From positions 1 through 24,670 of the IMG/VR virus record IMGVR_UViG_3300010938_000131: a stretch of DNA of 24,670 nucleotides. One strand, 5' to 3'. The notes under the pieces were generated by a model. The model worked only from the letters and a program-made list of their open reading frames with translations. It had not been told where the DNA came from and made no database searches. The translations under genes and the position numbers were made by a program. Below are positions 5,244 through 12,372 of this stretch, piece after piece (position 1 is the stretch's first letter; every line of letters begins with the position of its first letter). Source of the stretch: a virus.

Positions 5244-5798
5244 ATGAACGACACTATCAACAGCACTATCAATGACACCAGCACTTGCAATATAAATAAG
5301 CGATGTGCCCTCTGCGCAGCAGCCAGAGACATCTTTAATCCCGTCGTGGAGGTGGGCGGGAAATGGGTAATCATAACCTCGGTATGTGGCGGCGGCGCAC
5401 CGTTGCTTAGTTGGCACGGCAAGGCGGAGGATATAATCCACCTATGTAATCAGATATCCTTGCTAGATATACGAGAGGTGGAGGTAGGTTACGTGGCCAA
5501 TCTCAGATTTATGGGCGTTTGGGAAAACTTTTGGCCTCCGTATATCTATAATATTGAGACTTCGATTTCAATTAATCCTGAGCGGCCCATGATAGATGTT
5601 AAGCGGGAGTATCTTACCAATCTAGGTGTCCCTGCCAATATCGTGGATGGCCTAGCACCTAAGATGTCGGTAATAGAGTGCGCGGATGTGCAGCGGTCTA
5701 CGGTGGAGAGTTTGGCCGGTGCGCCCTTGGAAGAATACGTCAAAAAACTAGCTTACATCGGGTTGGGTCCCTGCAACGACCCCATGAGGGGTTGGTGA
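5244..5798 (+). CDS. Unknown early protein with Cys-rich N-terminus
   Basis: A 184-residue protein of unknown function. The first 19 residues are a low-complexity Asn/Thr/Ile stretch with the repeat NDTINST/NDT. A CALCAAARD motif (residues 22-30), with further Cys at 16, 48 and 68, could bind a metal. GGKWVIITSVCGGGAP follows, then a mixed alpha/beta body with EVGYVANLRFMGVWENFW near the middle. No membrane segment is seen. AGAGGA lies six bases before the ATG. It is the first gene after the origin and CRISPR-like RNA and forms a short unit with the gene at 5898, ended by the terminator at 6225-6291. Position suggests early expression, so host take-over, counter-defence or replication control are possible, but the sequence does not decide. 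Confidence 0.7.
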   Translation: MNDTINSTINDTSTCNINKRCALCAAARDIFNPVVEVGGKWVIITSVCGGGAPLLSWHGKAEDIIHLCNQISLLDIREVEVGYVANLRFMGVWENFWPPYIYNIETSISINPERPMIDVKREYLTNLGVPANIVDGLAPKMSVIECADVQRSTVESLAGAPLEEYVKKLAYIGLGPCNDPMRGW

Positions 5799-5835
5799 CT
5801 GGATTTTTGCCCCGCTCAGGCAACGTATAGGTGTA

Positions 5836-5854
5836 AGGCCAGATAGGCTGGCCT
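5836..5854 (+). promoter_or_regulatory. Second AGGCCAG/CTGGCCT hairpin, before gene at 5898
   Basis: The stem of 5203-5223 recurs exactly: AGGCCAG (5836-5842) and CTGGCCT (5848-5854), here around a five-base loop. GTATA lies just upstream in both cases. Two AAAGGCCAAA copies follow at about 5860-5879. The conserved stem with different loops and flanks points to selection on structure. Confidence 0.55.
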
Positions 5855-5897
5855 GAAATAAAGGCCAAAAAGGCCAAAACAAAGAGGAGGACGAAAA

Positions 5898-6203
5898 ATG
5901 GACGAAAAGCAGGAAAAACAGCAGGAAAAACAGCAGGAAGAGCCCATACTGTCTGAAAGAGATGCCGAGCGTTATTATGACTGGGCCCCATGTCAGATAC
6001 GATACGGCACGTGGCCGAACGGTATGAAGGTAGGGGAAAAAACCAATGCAGTGGCAAAGGCTGCTATTGAGTTGGAGGATAAGATATTTCAAAACGCGGC
6101 CCAACAGATAGCAGATATATTTACGCATCAGATGCACTGCCCCACTAAGGCTAAAGCAATAATGCCAGTTTTGCGGCAGGCGTTTCCCATAAGGTGGGCA
6201 TAG
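5898..6203 (+). CDS. Unknown small acidic/helical protein
   Basis: A 101-residue protein of unknown function. Residues 3-16 are a charged repeat (EKQEKQQEKQQEE), probably helical. A central YYDWAPCQIRYGTW is followed by helices with KAAIELEDKIF and a cysteine at 81 in HQMHCPTKAKA. No signal peptide or membrane span. GAGGAGG lies eight bases upstream of the ATG. It is second in the early unit, 99 bases after the 5244 gene, with its own copy of the AGGCCAG hairpin. Being small, acidic and early, it has the general look of a phage host-interaction protein, but no family is recognised. Confidence 0.7.
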   Translation: MDEKQEKQQEKQQEEPILSERDAERYYDWAPCQIRYGTWPNGMKVGEKTNAVAKAAIELEDKIFQNAAQQIADIFTHQMHCPTKAKAIMPVLRQAFPIRWA

Positions 6204-6224
6204 GCATAGATTATAGACCACACG

Positions 6225-6291
6225 GCCCTAGGATTGGCGCGGTTACAGGCCCAACGCGGCCCCAGCCAGTCCTAGGGCTTGTTGTTTTTTT
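6225..6291 (+). terminator. Strong Rho-independent terminator of the early right unit
   Basis: Bases 6225-6238 pair with 6265-6278 in a continuous 14-bp stem with a single G-U pair (GCCCTAGGA opposite TCCTAGGGC, plus TTGGC opposite GCCAG). TTGTTG and seven T (6285-6291) follow. It lies 22 bases after the stop of the 5898 gene and separates the early unit from late genes. Confidence 0.85.
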
Positions 6292-6300
6292 GACCTTTTT

Positions 6301-6369
6301 AGAAATTCTCGCAAAAAACTGAAAAGTTCTATGGCTGGTAGAAATTCTCACAAAAAACTGAAAAATTCT
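6301..6369 (+). repeat. Pair of 30-bp direct repeats upstream of late region
   Basis: Bases 6301-6330 and 6340-6369 match at 28 of 30 positions, with a nine-base spacer (39-base period). Each begins with the small palindrome AGAAATTCT and ends with a related AAAAGTTCT or AAAAATTCT. They sit between the early terminator and the late leader element, where an activator or repressor of late transcription would bind. Confidence 0.75.
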
Positions 6370-6371
6370 GG

Positions 6372-6409
6372 TGTTACAGAAATAAGTGGGAATAACTATA
6401 ATTGGAGGG
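6372..6409 (+). promoter_or_regulatory. Late promoter/leader element, copy 1
   Basis: GTTACAG..AA is followed by AAGTGGGAATAACTATAATT (6384-6403) and GGAGGG (6404-6409), directly ahead of the gene at 6414. It includes a perfect TATAAT (6397-6402). GTTACA lies 18 bases upstream as a possible -35 (four of six). A near-copy is at 8109-8146 and shorter relatives are at 15966 and 21930. Since a start from this -10 would fall at the ribosome-binding site, the conserved part may act in the mRNA leader instead. Confidence 0.55.
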
Positions 6410-6413
6410 CTAT

Positions 6414-6629
6414 ATGGACAACATAGAGCACGTGAAATACTATCTACGCAAGGCCATGCGTACCGTCTGCAAGCCATGCAGAGATAGATACATAGCATCG
6501 GTGCTACAGGTTGCAGAGCAACTAGACCTTGACGAAGTCACGCAGCTGACGCCTGAAGAAATAGACACAATCCAGCAATGGATTAAAGAGACCACAAAAC
6601 ATGCCGAGAAAACCCAAACAGCCACCTAA
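6414..6629 (+). CDS. Small helical protein of late operon, unknown
   Basis: A 71-residue, mostly helical protein. A CKPC motif (residues 19-22) in an early basic segment could bind metal or form a disulphide. Then follow an acidic stretch (LDLDEVTQLTPEEIDTIQQW) and a polar tail. I chose ATG 6414, which has GGAGGG just upstream, over an in-frame TTG at 6402. It is the first gene after the late leader element, and its end overlaps the next gene by 29 bases. Its place ahead of the terminase genes would fit a packaging accessory protein, but no family is recognised. Confidence 0.65.
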   Translation: MDNIEHVKYYLRKAMRTVCKPCRDRYIASVLQVAEQLDLDEVTQLTPEEIDTIQQWIKETTKHAEKTQTAT

Positions 6630-6822
6630 ACAGCCACCTAAACAGTCTCAAACAGCCAACGACATGCTGACAGAGGTTGAGGCTATCCTGCAGTCTATCT
6701 TGTCGGACCCTGAGGCACGAGACGCCGACAAAATCGCTGCGTCAACGGCCCTGGTCCGCATCCGTGCAGCAAGAGATGAGGGATTACTAGGGCGTTATGA
6801 GTTGGTTTTGAAATTAATGTAA
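6601..6822 (+). CDS. Possible small terminase subunit or packaging accessory
   Basis: A 73-residue protein. A basic Pro/Lys/Gln N-terminus (PRKPKQPPKQPPKQ), made by a 12-base tandem repeat, precedes a helical body with DPEARDADKIAASTALVRIRAA. That motif resembles the helical, oligomerising part of short terminase small subunits, where DxKIxAxxxLxR patterns are common. It is shorter than usual TerS and lacks a clear helix-turn-helix. It lies five bases upstream of the large terminase, the usual position of terS, and overlaps the preceding gene by 29 bases. The TerS call rests mostly on context. Confidence 0.5.
   Translation: MPRKPKQPPKQPPKQSQTANDMLTEVEAILQSILSDPEARDADKIAASTALVRIRAARDEGLLGRYELVLKLM
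6619..6642 (+). repeat. 12-bp tandem duplication in overlapping genes
   Basis: CAGCCACCTAAA occurs twice in a row and a third partial copy follows. In one frame it encodes PPKQ repeats and in the other it supplies the TAA stop (6627-6629) of the preceding gene. Confidence 0.7.
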
Positions 6823-6827
6823 CAAAA

Positions 6828-8099
6828 ATGCCTGCAACAAAGCCAGTCAAGCGCGAAGTAGTCACCCTGCTGCCGCATCAATACGAGCTAATTAATTGTG
6901 ATGCGCCTCAAGTGCTGTATGTGGGTGGCTATGGTAGCGGCAAGACTAGAGGGCTATGTTATGCTGCAACAGCAGCAGTGGCTGGCAGACCCCATGCTAC
7001 AGTGCTATTGGCACGCATGACTTACACGTCCTTACGGCGTTCTACGCTTAGGACTCTTATCGAATCCGACGGCAATGCGCCTCCGGTGCTCCCTCCCCAT
7101 ACATACGAGTACAAAATTGTCGAGCAACGTATAGATATCTATGGGGGCGGTACGATACTGCTGGCAGGCTTGGAGGACATATTAAGACTAAGGGGCTTAA
7201 GCCTATCTGGTGTGTTTGTGGATGAGGCAATAGAAATCCCCGAATCAATCTGGGACGAGCTAAGAGGACGCTTGCGAAATCCCAGTGCAAGGCACAGGCA
7301 AATCGTAGGCTGTACAAATCCGTCATCGCCATCGCATTGGCTGTATAAGCGATTTTATGCACAAAAGCGGCCAGATTGCAAAGTTATCAAAGCTCCCACG
7401 ACCTCAAATCCTTACTTGCCTGAAGACTATGTAGCACAACTTGAAGCTCTCAAGACCACAGACTTGCCATCATACTTGCGTTACGTGCAAGGCGAATGGG
7501 CGGTAAGCTCGGATTTGATTTTTGCTGATTTGCTTGACGGTGATTTGCCTCATCCGCCGGAAAAGCACGAAATGGATAGGTATGTGCTGGGCGTAGATGC
7601 AGGCTGGACTCACCCTACTGCTGCTATACTATTAGGTTGTTACAGCGGTGCATGGTGGGCCGTAGAGGAGTACACAGCCAGCCGCAAGACACACGACGTC
7701 ATAGCTCGTGAGCTACACCAGGCTTACGGTAAGCTACCTGTGACAGTAATTGTTGACCCATCGGCTCCAGCCCTCATGGAGGCCCTACGCATTGCGGGAT
7801 TTCCCGATGTGCAGGGCGGAAACAATGCGGTGGATTACGGCATAGACGTAATCAGGCGCGATATACATCGGCAAGCCTTAGTAGTTACTACTGCTGTGCC
7901 ATCCCTGGTCAATCAGATGATGTCATATCATAGGGATACTGCTGGAAAACCGGCCAAAATAGCTGATGACCTAGTGGATGCTTTTAGGTATGCCGCCGTG
8001 GCCGTAATGGGCGAATCCTCTGTAGTTAACAAAGGTATTTACATCGCGGTTTTGGGCAAAGAGCGTAGAGATTATGACCCAGATGACAAATTTTGGTGA
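6828..8099 (+). CDS. terL: Terminase large subunit
   Basis: A 423-residue packaging motor that drives DNA into the prohead and cuts it. The N-terminal ATPase has Walker A GGYGSGKT (33-40), Walker B VFVDEA (129-134) and the coupling motif GCTNPS (161-166). The C-terminal RNase H-like nuclease has its acidic residues in GVDAGW (D257), VIVDPSA (D310) and DDLVDAFRYA (D381/D384). Length and motifs are normal for the family. It follows the presumed small subunit and precedes portal, the standard order. The start lacks an obvious Shine-Dalgarno sequence and is probably reached by coupling from the gene ending five bases upstream. Packaging type (cos or pac) cannot be read from the sequence. Confidence 0.95.
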   Translation: MPATKPVKREVVTLLPHQYELINCDAPQVLYVGGYGSGKTRGLCYAATAAVAGRPHATVLLARMTYTSLRRSTLRTLIESDGNAPPVLPPHTYEYKIVEQRIDIYGGGTILLAGLEDILRLRGLSLSGVFVDEAIEIPESIWDELRGRLRNPSARHRQIVGCTNPSSPSHWLYKRFYAQKRPDCKVIKAPTTSNPYLPEDYVAQLEALKTTDLPSYLRYVQGEWAVSSDLIFADLLDGDLPHPPEKHEMDRYVLGVDAGWTHPTAAILLGCYSGAWWAVEEYTASRKTHDVIARELHQAYGKLPVTVIVDPSAPALMEALRIAGFPDVQGGNNAVDYGIDVIRRDIHRQALVVTTAVPSLVNQMMSYHRDTAGKPAKIADDLVDAFRYAAVAVMGESSVVNKGIYIAVLGKERRDYDPDDKFW

Positions 8100-8108
8100 T
8101 TTTTTGAT

Positions 8109-8146
8109 GTTACAGGAAACAAGTGGGAATAACTATAATTGAGGGG
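8109..8146 (+). promoter_or_regulatory. Late promoter/leader element, copy 2
   Basis: GTTACAG..AA and the exact 20 bases AAGTGGGAATAACTATAATT (8121-8140) recur here, starting ten bases after the terL stop and ending at the portal ribosome-binding site. TATAAT is at 8134-8139. Compared with copy 1, the segment between GTTACA and TATAAT is one base longer. Such identity between two intergenic sites points to a functional element. Confidence 0.55.
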
Positions 8147-8155
8147 CGGAGATAT

Positions 8156-9304
8156 ATGCTGAAAGAATTGTTGCAAAAAATCGTGCAAAAGGCGGTGCCA
8201 TCTGCTGTTGCCTATACTACTGCTACCACGCCTGAAACTCGCGGTCAGGCGTCGGCTGAAACCATTATGCGTCAATACTGCGTACACTGGGCTGCCATTT
8301 GCGCTGGCAAGGTGTCAGAGGCTACGTCCTCATGGCCTATCACGGCCTATCAATCACGCAACAAAGCCGCCCCTCGTCAATTGCCGCTCACGCATGAGAT
8401 ATATCAAGCCCTGCAAAATCCCAATGCGGCTTACACGATGCCGGAAATCATATACATCGTGTCATGGTATCTGCAGTTTGTGGGCACGGCTTTTGTGCAA
8501 TTCAGGGAAGAGGATGGATATGTGCTGCGACCTTTGCTTGCAACAAGAATTATCCCTGATGTTGATTCCAAGGGCAAACCGAGAGCATACAAATACCGTC
8601 CAAACCTTGAAACACAGGAAATCATACCAGCAGACCAGGTGATACTATTCCGGCAGTGCCCTACGCCAGAGAGCGTATGGGGCACGGGCAAAGCAGAGCG
8701 GGTGCTATCGGCAATAGATAGATACACGTCTTATGACAAGGCTGAAGAGAGATTCAATGCAAATTTCGCAAGGCCCGATTTTGCGGTGATTTACCGAGGC
8801 CGTTACTCCACTCAGGAGATGCAGGCCGTGACAAGTGCCTGGGAGCGTAAGTTCTCCCTGCGAGGCAAATCAGCCGGTGCTCCACTGATTACCACTGGAG
8901 ATGTGGATATAAAAAATCTCTCGCTAAGCCCCAAAGATATGATGTGGCAATGGGGTAGAGAGTGGTCCCGCAAAGAGATAGCTGCTGCCTTTGGCGTGCC
9001 GCTTGCTTTGCTTGATACGGGCGACATAGCCTATGCGACTGCTAGAGCCGCACGGGCGCAAATGGATGCTTATGCCGTCAAGCCCTTGATGACTCTGATT
9101 TGCGAGGCCCTTAATAAGCAATTTATCCAGCCTGTTTTTGGCGATAGCTATTATGTGTGGTATGATGACCCACGGAGTGACGAGAAGGCAGAAATCTACA
9201 ACAATCTTGTTAATCTCGTAGTTAATGGAATACTAACAAAAGACGAAGCAAGACAATTGCTCGGTTATGACCCTATGAGTGGCGATGACAAAAATCAGGA
9301 GTAA
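8156..9304 (+). CDS. Portal protein, HK97 family
   Basis: A 382-residue protein forming the dodecameric ring at one capsid vertex, through which DNA passes. Family signs include an N-terminal helical region, central VWGTGKAERVLSAIDRY and the conserved KEIAAAFGVPLALL near residues 279-292, followed by a helical C-terminus ending in LLGYDPMSGD. I chose ATG 8156 (GGAG four bases upstream, GAGGGG further out) over an in-frame GTG at 8123, because that GTG lies inside the conserved leader element. Slightly short for the family, but with no missing part that I can see. It is followed three bases later by the prohead protease. Confidence 0.93.
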   Translation: MLKELLQKIVQKAVPSAVAYTTATTPETRGQASAETIMRQYCVHWAAICAGKVSEATSSWPITAYQSRNKAAPRQLPLTHEIYQALQNPNAAYTMPEIIYIVSWYLQFVGTAFVQFREEDGYVLRPLLATRIIPDVDSKGKPRAYKYRPNLETQEIIPADQVILFRQCPTPESVWGTGKAERVLSAIDRYTSYDKAEERFNANFARPDFAVIYRGRYSTQEMQAVTSAWERKFSLRGKSAGAPLITTGDVDIKNLSLSPKDMMWQWGREWSRKEIAAAFGVPLALLDTGDIAYATARAARAQMDAYAVKPLMTLICEALNKQFIQPVFGDSYYVWYDDPRSDEKAEIYNNLVNLVVNGILTKDEARQLLGYDPMSGDDKNQE

Positions 9305-9307
9305 ATT

Positions 9308-10201
9308 ATGCCAGACCAAGAAATACAACATATAGTTTCGGGCGAATTGATTTCCAAGTCTGCTGGTGATAACGAAAACAAAACTATATCGGCAATCATC
9401 ACACGTCGTGTTGTGGATAGGGACAGGGAAGTGATAGAGCCAACGGGTATTAAGATTGACAAGTTTCTCGAAAATCCAGTATTGCTTTGGTCTCATGTGA
9501 GACAACAGCCGCCCGTAGGGCGTGTGGAAAACTTGCGACTATCCGAAGATAAGTCGGCTATAGTCGCTGACCTTATTTTTGCCGAAACCCCTGCGGCTTT
9601 AGAAATTGCAAACCTTGTTAAGTCAGGATTTTTGCGGGGCGTATCAATCGGCATCGCCGCAAAAAAAAGAATTGCAAAGGGTACTAAAGAGTATGATGAT
9701 TACATTGCAAAGTATCCGTCAACGGCTGGGGCTGTGTCAATAATTACTGAATCAGAGTTGTGGGAATTGTCGGTGTGCACCATTCCTGCCAATCAGGATG
9801 CTTTGATTTTGCGCGCTCAAAGTGATGCAGAGATGGATATGTACGGCGCAATGGTGGCGTCTATGATTGAGGGCAAGGGGCTGGAGTACAAGCCTTATCC
9901 TCACGAGCATGCCGCAAGGCAATTGCCGCCAGATATTTTTGATAGTTTTCGGCGGGTTAACAATATGTTTGGCGATGGGATTGATGTAATCTTTGGACGG
10001 CTGAAAGAATCCCGCAAATGGGCAATACAGTCTATTCGATTTGATGCGACTAAGTGGACAGTAGAGGCGGCTAAAAAGTGGCTAAAAGACCACGGCTACA
10101 AAGACGATGTCGAGCCAGCCAAGCCGGAAAAATCTGCTGATGTGACAGAAATCAAAGGTGTGGAAATCAAAGGCAAATGGGAGGTAGTGCATGAAAATTA
10201 A
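9308..10201 (+). CDS. HK97-type prohead protease with extra C-terminal domain
   Basis: A 297-residue serine protease (peptidase U35-like) that matures the prohead by cutting capsid N-terminal arms. The catalytic histidine is in LLWSHVRQ (H63) and the serine in RGVSIG (S113), with ELWELSVCTIPANQDA (150-165) typical of the family. The protease ends near residue 170. A further domain (about 198-265) contains PHEHAARQLPP, IDVIFGRLK and KWTVEAAKKWLKDHGY, a module also met in other phage and prophage proteins. A charged tail follows. AGGAG upstream overlaps the portal stop. It overlaps the capsid start by 11 bases. Confidence 0.92.
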   Translation: MPDQEIQHIVSGELISKSAGDNENKTISAIITRRVVDRDREVIEPTGIKIDKFLENPVLLWSHVRQQPPVGRVENLRLSEDKSAIVADLIFAETPAALEIANLVKSGFLRGVSIGIAAKKRIAKGTKEYDDYIAKYPSTAGAVSIITESELWELSVCTIPANQDALILRAQSDAEMDMYGAMVASMIEGKGLEYKPYPHEHAARQLPPDIFDSFRRVNNMFGDGIDVIFGRLKESRKWAIQSIRFDATKWTVEAAKKWLKDHGYKDDVEPAKPEKSADVTEIKGVEIKGKWEVVHEN

Positions 10202-11327
10202 ACTGTTGGCTGATGTGAACAACACGTCGGCGGGTAGTATCGTGATTTGCGATGACAATGTAGGGCAGCAACTGATTGCGGATAAGCAGGCTGTGGAGTA
10301 TGTGGAAAAATCTAACGTGGAGGAAAAAAACATGGAACAGATTAAGGGTAAAGCTGAGGATTCTCTGGGTGTTGCGGTTAAGAAAGTTATTGATGGCGAA
10401 TTGTCTTCGCTTGTTGTCAAGGCTCCGTCTGGAATTAATGAATCAACTGATGCTGATGGCGGCTATCTTGTCACTCAGCCGGTTGCCGACAAACTTTTCG
10501 GCGCGGCTTTTTCTGGTGCTGTGATTTACCCGAAGTGCGCCAAACTGCCGGTGCCTGATAAGGCTAATGGCCTTAAGGTATCATATCTGGCGCACAATAC
10601 GGTCACTCGCACAAGCACTCCAAGGGGCTACTGGCTATCTGAGGGCGGCCAGAAAACTGCGACTAAGTTTACGTTTGGGTCGCACACGCTTAATCTCGGC
10701 AAGTTGGTGTTTTATGTGCCGATGACAGACGAGATTATGGAGGATGCCCCGCTGCTGGAGCAGTATGTAATCTCGCAGGTCAAGGGTCGCATCGGGTGGA
10801 TGCTTGATGATGCAATTCTTAATCTGTCCACGGCCACGTCCGGCATGATGGGCATTTTTGATGCCGGTTCTGTCGCGTTTCTAGCGACTCCGGCTGCGTC
10901 TGCGTCCACGGCTGCGTATCTGGTTAGTCTGTATTCCGGCGTCATGCCGTCACTGCGTGGTAGTGCGGAGTGGTACATGAGCAACGCTCGCTGGCAGACT
11001 CTGATTGCCGCTGTTGGTGCTGGCACCACGGCATCGCCTATGCCTATTGTTGATGTTGCGGGCAAAACTATCCTTGGCCGTCCGGTTAATGTGATGGAAC
11101 AGATGGCCGCAACGGGTAGTGCTGGTGACATACTGTTTGGCGATTTTGCCAACGGCTATGCGGTGCTCGAAAAAGGCGAACTCGAAATCAGCATGTCCAA
11201 GGATGTGCGGTTTGAATATGACGAGACGGTTCTTAGGTTTGTGTTGAGGGTCGCCGGTGCGCCGGTGATTGCCAAGGTCACGTTGCCTGATGGCAGTGTG
11301 GTTGGCGCGTTCTCGACTCATAGCTGA
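10191..11327 (+). CDS. Major capsid protein, HK97 fold, with fused N-terminal module
   Basis: A 378-residue HK97-fold capsid subunit. Residues 1-45 (KIKLLADVNNTSAG, then VGQQLIADKQAVEYV) resemble the free-standing small proteins often found beside phage capsid genes, and here they are in frame with the capsid. An internal ATG at 10332 (residue 48) has its own strong GGAGG eight bases upstream and would give a 331-residue capsid beginning MEQIKGKAED. Residues 48-77 would be a short delta-like arm. The mature body starts around KAPSGINEST, with ADGGYLV (88-94) and the expected P-domain and A-domain sequence to GDFANGYAVLEKGELEI. Both starts look usable. A second capsid-like gene follows 85 bases later. 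Confidence 0.93.
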   Translation: MKIKLLADVNNTSAGSIVICDDNVGQQLIADKQAVEYVEKSNVEEKNMEQIKGKAEDSLGVAVKKVIDGELSSLVVKAPSGINESTDADGGYLVTQPVADKLFGAAFSGAVIYPKCAKLPVPDKANGLKVSYLAHNTVTRTSTPRGYWLSEGGQKTATKFTFGSHTLNLGKLVFYVPMTDEIMEDAPLLEQYVISQVKGRIGWMLDDAILNLSTATSGMMGIFDAGSVAFLATPAASASTAAYLVSLYSGVMPSLRGSAEWYMSNARWQTLIAAVGAGTTASPMPIVDVAGKTILGRPVNVMEQMAATGSAGDILFGDFANGYAVLEKGELEISMSKDVRFEYDETVLRFVLRVAGAPVIAKVTLPDGSVVGAFSTHS

Positions 11328-11348
11328 TAGTACATAACAAAAACTCTC

Positions 11349-11382
11349 GTGTGGGCTTTGGTTTTGATACTGAGGCCCACAC
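11349..11382 (+). promoter_or_regulatory. Hairpin between the two capsid genes
   Basis: GTGTGGGC (11349-11356) and GCCCACAC (11375-11382) form a perfect eight-pair stem with an 18-base loop. No T tract follows, so it is not a normal terminator. It may stabilise the 3' end of the major capsid message or set the ratio of the two capsid products. Confidence 0.55.
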
Positions 11383-11412
11383 ACCTGGGTCAGGAAGCAG
11401 GAGGAAAAAACA

Positions 11413-12372
11413 ATGGAATTCAAGGAAATATGCCAGATTTTGCGCAAAAGCCCGTCGGGCATTAACGAGCTATCGGACTCGCAAGGCGGATACTGTGTAT
11501 CCACCGAGTTGTCCGAGGCTATTACTCAGGACATGATATATGCCTCGCCGCTGGTGTCGAGTGTCAAGATTGCGCCAGCTTCCGGCGGCGTGGTGCAGTT
11601 GCATCGTCTAATTGATGAGAATGGCTACAGGGCTGGAGTATATTGGGTCGGAGAGGGCGACCAAAAGACTCCTGATTACCCCAGATTTTCAGGCAGAGTG
11701 AGCAGGCTGCACAAACTTGTTGCATTAATACCTGTAACAGAAGAAATACTTAATGACAACGAGCGCATGGTGTATGAGTATACCAGGGGCTATCTGGTCG
11801 AGCATTACACCAGAGCACTTGAGTCGGCTATTGTTTCCGGCAACGGAAATTACACCATACACGGCATTGCAAATACCGGCTCGCAGTCCACTGTTACTGT
11901 TACAACGCCTAACCCGCTTACCGCCAATGCGCTGAGGCTTTATGTTGATTCTCTTTCGCCAACAGCCAAAAATGCAGCATGGTTTGTTTCAAAAACTAGA
12001 TATGGCGAGATACTTGACCTGATTGCGTCAGGTGCTTTGCCGGTGGCTGTCTGCAATTATGAGGCTGGGGCATTGTGGCTATATGGCCGTCGAGTATATG
12101 AGCTTGGGTCGCTGGCAAGTCCAGTGGATATTATACTTGGTGATTTTTCGCACTATCTGCTTGCCGTGCGTGGATTGCAAAGCGACCGTATGGAGTCTGC
12201 AATCAAAATCGAAGTCGGACTCAAATACCAGACAGACGAGAAACTGCTAAGATGTGTAATCAGGATGCAGGGTGATGCTACCACAATTACGACCAAGCTG
12301 CCTGATGACCCCGCGCGGGTTGTTGGCAGCTTTGTGGTGCCCTATGTGTCCCATGGAGGTACATCGGTGTGA
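11413..12372 (+). CDS. Second HK97-fold capsid paralogue
   Basis: A 319-residue protein that aligns with the preceding capsid along most of its length. KSPSGINELSDSQGGYCV (12-29) matches KAPSGINESTDADGGYLV, YWVGEGDQKTP matches YWLSEGGQKTA, LVALIPVTEEIL matches LVFYVPMTDEIM, and ILGDFSHYLLAVRG matches ILFGDFANGYAVLEKG. It starts almost at the presumed mature end of the first capsid, with only about 11 residues ahead of the shared motif, so it lacks a delta/scaffold arm. AGGAGG lies eight bases before the ATG. It may be a minor capsid subunit such as a vertex protein, or a co-assembling partner. It overlaps the connector gene by four bases (GTGA). Confidence 0.88.
   Translation: MEFKEICQILRKSPSGINELSDSQGGYCVSTELSEAITQDMIYASPLVSSVKIAPASGGVVQLHRLIDENGYRAGVYWVGEGDQKTPDYPRFSGRVSRLHKLVALIPVTEEILNDNERMVYEYTRGYLVEHYTRALESAIVSGNGNYTIHGIANTGSQSTVTVTTPNPLTANALRLYVDSLSPTAKNAAWFVSKTRYGEILDLIASGALPVAVCNYEAGALWLYGRRVYELGSLASPVDIILGDFSHYLLAVRGLQSDRMESAIKIEVGLKYQTDEKLLRCVIRMQGDATTITTKLPDDPARVVGSFVVPYVSHGGTSV

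Noticed and set aside
5780-5792. CCCC/GGGG hairpin at the end of the 5244 gene as a terminator
   Set aside because: Four-pair stem inside the coding region and no T tract directly after it.
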